NCBI GenBank assembly: GCA_032433765.1
Contig: JAVIAB010000160.1
Location: forward strand, 36,912,280 to 36,976,279
Reading direction: 5' to 3'
Length of the DNA stretch: 64,000 nt
Source: Megaustenia siamemsis
Lineage: Eukaryota; Mollusca; Gastropoda; Stylommatophora; Ariophantidae
The notes under the pieces were generated by a model, which worked only from the letters and a program-made list of their open reading frames with translations, was not told the DNA's origin and made no database searches. The translations under genes were made by a program, and so were the position numbers. Numbering within the stretch: the first letter of the stretch is position 1; each line of letters opens with the position of its first letter. This document shows positions 45,964 to 56,400 of this stretch, piece after piece.

Positions 45964-48619
45964 ATTGAGAAAAGCAGAAATAGAAGCAAGAAAAGGAAGC
46001 TCCACACATTCCACTACGAGAAAACAAACGGCCAAGACATGGTAGAAAGCTAGAAGGAATGGAAGAACACAACCTGAGCTCTTGAAACGTCTGAAAGCAG
46101 AGGTCGACCAAAAAATGATGCACTTTAAACTATGTGCTAAGCAGGCTAAGGATGCCAAATGGGATGACTTCTGTAAAAAATTGTGCTCAGAAAAATCGCT
46201 AGCCACATTCTGGCGCCTTCATCAGAGCATGAATGGCACAACACGACACAGAGGCATACCAGACTTTCAGAGCACAGGTGGAATATGGCACAAATCTGAT
46301 GAGAGCAAAGGGAAGGCCCTGCTTGCCCACTACATTGAACAGACGGACCAAAGAAATGAGGCTGTAAGAATGAGGATACGGGGATCGCTGTCAAAATTGT
46401 GTAAGGATATAGTGCTGGAAGAAGATCTCACAATCAGAGCCGATACCATTCGCGCGACACTTGACAGGTCACACAACACTGCTCCTGGTCCAGATGGTGT
46501 TCGGTACGATGACATAGGCGATTTAGCTGACGACGACTTGACAAAACTGGCCAATGAGTTTAATGCCAGCATTCGGGGTGGCCAGATTAAGGAGGAGTGC
46601 CTACACAGCTACTTACTACCGCTACCGAAGCCAAACAATGACCATTCTCAGATCATTGCCTACAGAATCATCACAATGCAGAACACTGCGGGCAAGCTGC
46701 TGGAGAAAATAGTTGCCCGTGTCCTCACCTGTCACCTTGAACAGAAACACGCATTCCCACCCACACTCTGAGGTTATAGATATAACAGAGACATGGCTCA
46801 ACGCGGCAGTCTTTGCTTATGACGTCTTCGAAGGCTTCCACAGACGAGAGGAGACATGTGCTGCTGCTATAGATCTGGAGGATTCATACAATAGGGTACC
46901 ATTTGAATATCTCATGCATGTGCTCCTCAAACTGGCGGTGCACCCCTTCCTCATTAGATGGATCGCTGCGGCACTGTTTCAGAGGAAGGTGATACTCAGA
47001 TGTGGAAGTTGGTCTTCCGAGCCAACATCCATTTGTTCAGGGCTGCCACAAGGCTCATCATTGTCACCAATTCTATTTAACGTGAACACAATAACGATCA
47101 CGGAACAACAGCTGGAAGAACTATGACTTTTCCTGATGATATTCTGGTATAACGACAGGGTAGAGACAGACGGGGAATCGCCTCCACAATGCAAGACGAA
47201 CTCGATCGCATTTCTTCCTGGTGTGGGGTTTCAGGTGCCTTTGTTAATCCTAATAAAGTGTCAGTTTCATGGTTCTCCCTTAACAATCATATCGTTAATA
47301 CGACCACACCGGTAGTACGAATGAGAGCTGATGAGGTGACCAGGGAAATGTTGATGACATACCTCGGAGTTAAGTTTGATCACAGCCTGTGTTTTCGGGA
47401 CCACGTCATAACAAAATCCCGCAAAGGATTAGCCGCCTTGAAGGTCATGGCAGCTGCCAACATCGAGCAGAGGCAACTTACTCTTCTGTTCCAGGGATTA
47501 GTCCTCGCACCAATCGAGTATGCCCTGGCAATTCTTACTGTCAGTACGACTCAAATTGATAGGCTGGAGAAAATACAAAATGAAGCCATGCGCATTATCT
47601 TGGGATGTACAAGGGACACTCCCTGTGTAGCAATGAGGTATCTTCTTGACTTTCCAACAATGGATGACAGAATCAAGATCTGGAGAGCACGAGCATACCT
47701 GAAGATTAGTACAGACAAAGAACATCCATTGCACCACATGGAAAGCACAGGGAAAGGTGCCAGGCTAAAAAGAGGCAAATCATGGGTGGGCCGAGCAGAA
47801 GATGTCATCAAAAAGGTCTGTGGGCTTACCAATATCAGCGTTGGTGAGGAGTGGATACCGGTACCTACGTCTTTCAAGGGGACTTTCTCGTGTATTGTCA
47901 CACTCGACAGGAAAAGTAGGGAACAGAACCCGGTCGTGATTAATGCTGAGGTCAACGGTCTCATCTGCGATAACACCAATGAGAAAGATGCATCATCTAT
48001 ACAGACGGATCTGTAAGACGACACCAAAGAAGTGCATGGGCATTTACAGCACGCTCTGCAGGCAGAATAGTCTACGAAGACAGTGGTGCATACATCATGA
48101 CCACGAGTAGCATGACAATGGAGGTGATGGCAGTGACCAAGGCATTCAAATGGTTAGAGTCTCAAGACTACACCCACGCATGTATACTGAGTGATTCGAT
48201 GAGCATGATAAAAAAAAGTGGAGGCGGGCTCTGTACGCATACAATGGGTAGAGTCATTGCAGAAATCCAAATACGTAAGGTCACCTTTGTCTTTGTCCCT
48301 GGACATGCGGGAGTACGGGGAAATGAAAGAGCGGACAGGTTGGCTAGCTGCGCTGTCGTTGAGGACGGGCAACCAATGGATTGGGCGGACATCATCAATG
48401 CCCTCCGAGAAGTGGGAAGAGCACGTCACTTCTTCGGATGATGGAAATGGGATTTAAGGTGGGCACAGCCAGAAATGAGAAACTTAGTGGCCGTGTAAGA
48501 AGACTTATTAACCAACATAGAACTGGAGTCGTCAGTTGCTGGACACTGAGGGAATTGCTGAGGAGGGGATCTGAGCATCTATGGACATGTTCGGAGTGCA
48601 ATGATGATGACCCACAAAT
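45964..48619 (+). mobile_element. LINE-E copy 2, 5'-truncated, internally deleted, 13-bp target duplication
   Basis: Colinear with LINE-E copy 1 from the end of the endonuclease domain to the 3' end. About 170 bases (endonuclease-RT linker) are missing near 46030, and several frameshifts break the RT and RNase H frames (for example near 46770 and 47125). Flanked by aacaaatgatgaa at 45951-45963 and 48620-48632. Confidence 0.9.
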
Positions 48620-48735
48620 AACAAATGATGAAGTCTTAGACAACCTGCACTATCAAAGCAAGAGATAGAGCGGAATGGTGCTCCATGGTAACCTACCTTT
48701 GATGCAGAGAAGGCAGTCAATGATGATGATGAATT

Positions 48736-49154
48736 TGCGTTCAAAAGTGATTGTAATGTAAAAATCTTACTAGTGATGGAAGAAAGAAGAAAGTGTTGAA
48801 AGAAAAGGAGAGGGAATGTTTCAACAATAAATTATACATAGAAAAATTACCAGTCAGGGTTTGTGCATTTAAGTGTTACTGCTTATTTATATTTATAAAT
48901 TAATTTGTATGTTGAGCTCATGGAGTGGAGTCTATAGTCATTTTTTAATCAAGTACAGCAGCCCGTCAAAAATAGCTTGGTGGGCCGGTTCTAGCCCGTA
49001 GGTTACCCACCTCTGATTTAGGTAATCATTTCCCTTTTGTAAATACTTCTTTTCTGAAGGTTTATAAAATTCGGTGGAAAATGACTTCCAAATAATTGAT
49101 TTCATTCTTTAATTTAAAAGAATGAATAAGATCTTCTTCTTTCCTTCCTCATCT
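48736..49154. other. Nothing recognised
   Basis: AT-rich. A motif ggccggttctagcccgtagg is GC-richer but not assigned. Confidence 0.4.
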
Positions 49155-49480
49155 GCCTTTCAGCGTTGAGGGGAGATATAATTTGTGGTATTTTGCTCTT
49201 CTGTTCGCCTCTGCTGCTGTTATGTTTCCTAGTGCTTCTAATATTCTATCTATCCATCTTTTTCGTGGTCTACCCTTGGTTCTTGTGTTCTCACAATGTT
49301 TGTTGAAGGCTCGTTGTGTTGTGTTTTGTTCTTTCTGCCTGCCTTGTCACTTGGCCAAACCATTTTATCTGTTGTTTCCTTATATATTCTATGGCGGGAG
49401 CTATTCCTAGCTTTATTTCTCAGTTCTTCATTTCTGATCTTATCTCTCAGACTGTTTCCTGTCATTCGTCTAAAACATAT
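49155..49480 (-). mobile_element. LINE-F C-terminal remnant
   Basis: Minus strand: RMTGNSLRDKIRNEELRNKA, then RHRIYKETTDKMVWPSDKAG. Same family as 25490-25805. Confidence 0.72.
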
Positions 49481-49484
49481 ATAA

Positions 49485-49545
49485 ATATATATATATATGT
49501 ATAATATATGTATGTATGTTTTATATATATATATATATATTGATG
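49485..49545. repeat. (TA)n-rich microsatellite
   Basis: tatatatatatgtataatat followed by tgtatgtatg and more TA. Confidence 0.9.
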
Positions 49546-49559
49546 AAAGCAGTTGAGGA

Positions 49560-51160
49560 TTAGATAAATATTTCATAGTAACAGGCGGTCTTTCATTCAA
49601 CCTGCCAAACACATAACACACTGAAAGAATAATTATGATGATCAATTTTTTTTACTTTCTGTTTGAATAATAAAATACTTTCATCATAACCAATACACAG
49701 TGAACCATTCTGAACATAATTGTTACAATTCTAATAACAACATAGCCATTACAGTAGAGGTAATCTTTACACAATATAATCATTATTTTGGGAAGATTTG
49801 TGTATAATTATGAGACCTGATTACTCATATGACATATGTCAGTGTTTGAGTTGGATTTGTATGTTGTTATTATTATTAGTACAACACTCCAGTGTTTTAT
49901 CTTTGTAACAGCTGTAGTATGTACATACCTTTTTGTAAACACCGTGCTATTAATCAATTAAACATCCAATTTCTTGTGGACTAATACTAAACCATAATGT
50001 TAACTGTCCTGTGTTATCTCCCTCTCATATCTGTTTAAATTGTTTGTTAGTCTGTATCCTCTCATCATCTCTTTGTTTCTAGATTTTCAAGTTGCTCATA
50101 CGATAGTTAGGTAATAATTTGTATTATTTTTTAAAAAATACATTAATAAATGTCCATTGTTTCGACACTGAAATATCTCTTTTAAAAAAAAAATGAACTC
50201 TCACTGACACAAACTTTTGCAAAGTGTTTTCCTGGAATGCTTTTTTTTTTTACCTTTCTTTTTTGCAAGAAAGTTGTACCGACCAGCAAACCATGAATTT
50301 AAAAAAAAACAAAAACGCAAAATAAAAATACAATAGGCTCTTCAACACTTTGATGGTATAGCAACAAGTCGACTTCATAGCACATCTTCAAGCAGTGTCT
50401 TTGTGTGTGATTGAGGCTGTATTATAGTGGGGATGAGACAAATGCCATTGTTTGATTAAAAATTAAAAAAAGCTTGCGCAAAAGCACAGTTATAATGTGG
50501 AAAATATCATAATTGTATAATGTATTAAAATTAATTAAGCATATAAAATAAGAACAAAACAGTGATAATTTGATTCTTTTGCTTATATTCTCCTTGGCTA
50601 CAGATCAACAAAGTAGCCAGTGTCTGACATAGCTCATGTCGTTTGTCAACAACAAGATTCATCTTGCTTTTGCATGGTTTGTAACAGGGTATCCTCCAAC
50701 ACTCCATCCACAAATCTACCAACTGTTCTCTATTGAGATGATTAATCCCATCTGGAACCCAACTCATGGCAGTTAATGAGATGATTTCTGAAATCTCTCT
50801 TTTTATTGCAAAGAGGATATAAACATATAACATTTATATATAGCATGCAATTGTATGTACATATATGTAACTATTATGTGATCTGTTTGGTCGTAACATC
50901 ATTAATGTGTTTCCTGAAAGCAGGCATCCAACAATTAATTTATATTTGGTTGGAATAATTTTTCAAGATATATTAATTTTATACCGGTTCCTTCAACTTT
51001 CACTCATTAAGAGGCAGTAGATGCGATCTGCTGCTAGTTTTTGGCAAGCTGCAATATCTGCCTTTTGGACCAACACATCTGTTTTTGGCATGGGTAGATT
51101 ACTCAACAATTTTGCCTAAGTGGCAGCCATTTTGAGTTAACTGTGAGCAGAGTGATCATG
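49560..51160. other. AT-rich, nothing recognised
   Basis: No repeat family or exon could be supported. A minus-strand frame at 50531-50833 is discussed under rejected items. Confidence 0.4.
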
Positions 51161-51164
51161 GAAC

Positions 51165-51350
51165 CTCCTATTTTTCACCATTATCCAAAATGGCTAGATA
51201 AAGGATCTCGCTAACCAGAGACTTGATGAGTGTAAAGTCACAATGAAACCTTCGATTCAAGGAGAAAAATCATTCCCTCCAATTTTCTTTGTAGTGGGAT
51301 TCAATCCCACGACCTACTTCTCAGAAGTTGATATCTTAAGAACCACACAG
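51165..51350 (-). mobile_element. SINE-B head fragment
   Basis: Minus-strand B box gggattgaatccc-like (plus strand gggattcaatcccac), gaacctcctatttttcacca (reverse of the aggaggtc block) and ggatctcgctaac. Confidence 0.55.
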
Positions 51351-51800
51351 TCTCCCATAACTATTTCAACATCTTCTTTATGCCTTTGTTAGTACCTATA
51401 TCTACTTACTTTTCCATTTTAAATATTTTTTGTCACTACTGAAGTTTCCCATTGTTATTGACATTAGTTTTGGTGCATTATCACTATTACTGCAAGTATA
51501 GTAAACCACAATTTTGTAACTAGAGCACCATCAACATCATGAGGCAAATACTATATGCAAGATATAATTATGAAATCAAAATGCTTGTAAAGTGGGGCCT
51601 GGAAATTTGATCTTGGAGGAATTGCTGCAGAGGTTGAGATGCTGGCCCTACATTCAGAAAGTATAGGTTTTAGTCACAAATGAAGAGAGCATGTTCTTCC
51701 ATGGTAGGCGAGACTGAAAGCTTCATTCTATAGAAGTTAAAATGTTGATCCTGTGTTCAAACTGAGAATGTAAAAGAATCCATGGCAGTATGTAATTTAA

Positions 51801-52100
51801 CTCTTTAAGTACGTTTCGCAGCACTGTGCGCCATGCCGATTTCGGCAGCATACATTTGGCCTCATAGTGCATCACACTCAATTTGATTAGTGTGAATGCC
51901 ATCAAACCATATTCTTTTTACATGTCTTGTATCATCTTGGTATTGGTGAAATCTAATACCTTGTTCAATTATCTAAAAATCCATATATAATATGTTATAT
52001 GTTAGATAAATATAAATATGTAGATTGATTCTTAAAGCCATGAAAAACTTCTCTGAAATCTCTTCCATTGCATCGATAAAAAGCTTCCGTACGAAAAGAG
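51801..52100. mobile_element. piggyBac-like MITE, 300 bp, TTAA target duplication
   Basis: Ends ctctttaagtacg and cgtacgaaaagag are inverted repeats (one internal mismatch block), directly flanked by TTAA at 51797-51800 and 52101-52104. Non-coding. A diverged second copy is at 14673-15237. Confidence 0.72.
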
Positions 52101-52104
52101 TTAA

Positions 52105-52389
52105 AAGAGCAAGATATATGCTGCTGTCAGGGGCAGAATAAAAAAAGCATTAAAATTCCTTTAAGCTGGATGTGGATTTGATTTCTGTGGGAGTCAAAGG
52201 ATTTCTGTTTCTGATCAAGTATGAAATAAAAATTCAACTTGTACACCATGTAGTGAATGAACTAGAGGGAATGTAATCTCTATTCTACAGGGATACCTGT
52301 GCAGGTTAACCCCCTAGCAGACCCAAGAAAGTTAGAAAAAAAGATTTGTATGAAATTGTCCAAGGTACTCTCACCTGTGGTACTGAGTT
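52105..52389. other. Nothing recognised
   Basis: AT-rich spacer between the MITE and a SINE. Confidence 0.4.
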
Positions 52390-52399
52390 CTTACAAAGT

Positions 52400-52580
52400 A
52401 AAGTAAAGTACCCCCGTCATGCCAAGTGGCGTATAGGGAAATATGGTGTTAGTGACCCTATATTTTATAGACCTTCAGCACATGCTTTTTGGGGTAATGT
52501 GGTTGGTATTACGCCCGTGCTGCTTTACTTTCCCAGAAATAAAATCCGGTACCCATTTTAAAGCTGGGTGAACCCGGAAG
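52400..52580 (-). mobile_element. SINE-A copy 5, head lost, 10-bp target duplication
   Basis: Body and 3' end present (minus strand); the tRNA head is missing, so it is 5'-truncated at insertion. Flanked by cttacaaagt at 52390-52399 and 52581-52590. Confidence 0.82.
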
Positions 52581-52590
52581 CTTACAAAGT

Positions 52591-53207
52591 GCTAATATAA
52601 TTTCAGTGTATAAATCAGGCACAGTATCAAAGTGCTAATATGTAATATATTCAAGTACAATGTTCATGGTTATTTGCACAAGAACAATGATGTCTTTGCA
52701 ATAAGATTGTAAATCAACAGTGTGGTGTCTTTGGGAAAATCTGAGAATCAAAATGTTTACATAAATTATCCTTGACAATAAAATCATCTTTGATATAAAA
52801 TAAGACACCTAAGAAACAAAAGAATGCATTTATATTGAGGGCATTGGTAGAAATAAAATTGTAAATAATGTGAAGCTATAAGCACAATTATTGTATGCAC
52901 TGAAATAAGCTAAATTACAAGGGAAAGATAAAGCAATAAACACAAATATTCTATGTATTAAAATAAAAATACAAGAACATATGAAGCTATTACACATATT
53001 CACATAAAATATTGGTCAATTAAGTGTTCTATAGTTTGAATAATATAATTAAAACTACCCATTAAAATTTGGATTTGAAATTGCACAACATATTTAAAAT
53101 TGGGCACTTCTTTCAATAATTATGTAAAAAAAAAAATTTAACTCTCTTTAAAATTATGATTTAAAATTAAGACAATTTTAAATCATAAACACATAATCTA
53201 AAATGGT
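52591..53207. other. Downstream flank / 3' UTR of the reticulocalbin gene
   Basis: AT-rich. No clear poly(A) signal could be chosen for the minus-strand gene. Confidence 0.4.
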
Positions 53208-53488
53208 TCAGAGTTCATCTTTGACAAAGTGCAAAGTGCGCCCATAATCTGTGGCAGTGCTTCTAAGAAACTCATCCTCTTTGGACACAATTTCATCAAT
53301 TGAGAGATGGCCATCTTTATCTTCATCGCACAGATTTACAAGATGCTCTACTTCTTCTGCAGCAGATTCATTATTGTCAGGCAAAGCCCATGGCCGAAGC
53401 TCTTTTGGCGTCAATTTGCCATCTTTGTCTTTATCCAGCTCCTCAAAGTTAGTCATCTCAGACAGACGTGTTTCTTCATCTGTAGTTT
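53208..53488 (-). CDS. RCN2: RCN2-like last exon
   Basis: Minus-strand acceptor after a long T-run (tttttatattag). Reads TTDEETRLSEMTNFEELDKD, two EF-hands, then the KDEL and TGA at 53208-53210. Confidence 0.94.
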
Positions 53489-56400
53489 CTAATATAAAAA
53501 AAAAAAAAAAAAAGGGGGTGAACATTACAGTGTCCCTTTAATAAAATTATCAAACATTATTGATACACTACAATATTATATTTCTATGCTTGTACATTGT
53601 ACTACAAAAGCTATCAGATAACAAATTAACATTCTCAGCAATTCTTAGATACAAATGACTGCTAGTCACCAGATTGTCTTCAGTGGACAACTGTCCATAA
53701 ATGTTCAGATTCTTAGTAAATCCTGCAATGTGAAGCGACTGAGTAATTAAACTATCATATTTATCTTGTTAACTGTAACCGTCAATTAATAGTAGAACAT
53801 TTCCAGTTCACAAGCCATCCCCTGTTCCCCCTGTAGCTCTTTAGAATTTAGGAACACCCCTCTTGACTTGAAAGTTGTATCAGGGCTGCAGATTCACAGC
53901 CATCATCAGAATCTTCATCTCACCCTATTTATTTTAGAGCATTAGGGATATATGATCTGCCTCCACCATGAAAAAAGTACATGCAATGTTTGACAACCAA
54001 CAAATATATTCAATTTAGAGACCTTCATTAAAATAGTGCAACAATTGCGCAAGTTTTGAGTCAGATTAATTATCTCACACCATTCACAGTTACTAAATAT
54101 GTTAAGTAGGGCTGGGTGTTGATTCCTCTTCTTTCAGTCTCATATTTTGTGGCAAGTTGCCTGTCAGCAGCAACAGAACTGGAAACTGCCAGTGACACAC
54201 AGCTGATGACTTGTGCCAGAATCAGTGAACCAGAACCATCCAGACCCTGCTCCACATCTTTGTGGTGCCTCTAGTAACAGACTAAACAGTCTAGTCTGGC
54301 CAACCCAGTACTTAAAAATGCAATGCTGAAGTTAGATGTGTTGGGTCAAAAGGGACACAGTTCTACTGCAAATCTCAACACACTGTATCTACGCCCATTT
54401 ACCGTCCTTTTAAGGGCGGATGACGAGGAGATCAATCAATTAGTGGCCATCAGGTGAAAGACAGAAAGAGACAGATGTAACTTATTAGGAACGTAAATTC
54501 TAAATCAAATGTACTATCAACCCTTACGTATGCATGTGAAAGCTGGAAAACAACAAGAGATATAGAAACAAAGTTGAACGCATTCGAAAATAAATGTCTA
54601 AGGAAAATACTTGGTATAGAATGGAACGAATTCAAAACAAACGAGGAAATTAGAGAAATCGCCAATCAACCACTAATATCTTCAGTAATAAAGAAAAGAC
54701 GATGGTCATACGTTGGACATGTGATGAGAAGAGATAATAATCGAATAGCAAAGCAAGCCCTCATATGGGAAACAACAGGTAAAAGAAAAAGAGGAAGACC
54801 CAGGGAGACACTGAGAAGAACATTGATGAGAGAGGCAAGAGCAGCAGGAATCGGCTCCCTCAATGAGATAGAACTGCTTGCACAGAACAGAGACAGATGG
54901 CGAGATTTGATAAAATATCTTTAAAAGAAAACTGCTAGAACAAAAATTCATATAGGAGAAGGTGTATCTTGGTCTACGCCCTATGGGCCGGTTACGGCTC
55001 GAAAGGTCAATAGATAGATCAATAGAAATTCTAAATAGTTTTCTTTGCCTATAATTATTTGTTAATTATTTGTTAATTGGAGACGCACCAAGAAAGAGAC
55101 AGATGTAACTTATTAGGAACGTAGATTCTAAATAGTTTTCTTTGCCTATAATTATTTGTTAATTATTTGTTAATTGGAGACGCACCAAGATGGCGCCCTG
55201 TTGGCTGGCCTATTCATAAGATTCACAGATAAGTGCTGTTTTCCAGTGAAATTTCCTGTTTATTTGTTTGTTTTTATTTATTTTTTGAGGGTTCATGTGA
55301 GTGTGCGCGCTTTCTATTTGATGTTAATCACTTTGCTTCTTTTGATTCATTGCATTTTGTTATAATTTCCTTCTTTCATCACTTATTATTGTTGTTACAC
55401 TATTGAACGCGTCAAAAAATGGCGGTTTGTTTACGCCGGTCTGTTGTCAAGGACGCGTAAGTCATTTAATTTGTAGAAAGCTCACAGTGTTTCCGCGTGC
55501 TGCTGAGCAAGTTACTGGAGCTGGCCAGTTTATAACGTGGAACGGGTTCTAGGCCGTGCGACTGAGCAAGTGCACGTGAGTCTAGGCCATCCAAAGCAAC
55601 AACGTTCAGCGACGTTCATCTTTAAAGACGACGGTAAGAAGTGTAAGTTTTCAGATGCAGCCCAAACTACATCATCGAAGAAGGAAAACACGACGGGGCA
55701 AGAGGGGTGGCACTAAACTATCAAAGTGTGAGAGGCTAGGCCTAAAGTATGTGCGCGTTACTTATTGGAATTGTGGGTCCATTAATCAACGACGGCCCAT
55801 TCTTGATAAGCTACTGTGCGGCGCCGATATAATGGTTTCGCAAGAAACTCTTCTTGGTGACAGGACAGTAAGTACTCCTGGCTTTCATTGCTTTTACAAT
55901 AGACGACACCTTGGGCAGGCCATCCTTGTGCGCAACAATATGGTGGCAGCTGAGGTTGATATGTCTGCGTGGAACAATGCAGAATTGCAGGTACATGCGG
56001 TTAGGGTGCAGACCCCAGTTCATTTCGTGATTGTTAATGTGTATGCCTGTAATGGGCAGGTGAACACACAACAATGGCAGAATCTCTTCGAGTTCGATGA
56101 AGAGAATGTCATTTTCTGCGGAGACTTTAATGCTAGAGGAGACCAGTGGGGCAACGTCATAACCAACAAGCAGGGAGAAGACCTAGAGAACGCACTGGTA
56201 TCGGCCGATTTAGTGTGCTTGAATGATGGAAGGGCAACACGAATGGCCACTCGAACAGGGGACTCTGATAGTGTCATAGACCTGGCACTGGTGTCTTCCA
56301 CCTTCGCACCGGTTTGCAGGTGGAGTGCACTGGGGTTCCACGGAAGTGATCACTATCCATGTGTCCTCCTAATTGAGAAAAGCAGAAATAAACGCCAGAG

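Larger units (their letters stand above)
44040..48735 (+). mobile_element. LINE-D host copy carrying three nested insertions
   Basis: Pieces 44040-44434 (LYKEKGAVECSDFRTISLMS, then QQFEFRKNSGTKEAIF), 44781-44957 (DIKGVRQGLILSPSVFNLYT, LRYADDTI), 45486-45963 (LPAENPKDL, then QNPQVDIKVEGIDLETAQCY) and 48620-48735 (end, GATGATGAT) are colinear parts of one RT element. The last piece has an internal deletion. Insertions: 44437-44778, 44958-45485, 45964-48619. Confidence 0.82.

Noticed and set aside
46082..48441. Separate host genes encoding RT-like and RNase H-like proteins
   Set aside because: All fragments are colinear with the full LINE at 55176-59206 and lie within one insertion with target duplications.
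50531..50833. A 100-codon minus-strand open frame (SWVPDGINHLNREQLVDLW)
   Set aside because: No convincing splice sites, no family resemblance, and surrounding AT-rich sequence. It remains possible but I could not support it.
53251..53541. Plus-strand frames opposite the last RCN2 exon
   Set aside because: They are antisense shadows of the EF-hand exon, which has matching splice sites and phase on the minus strand.
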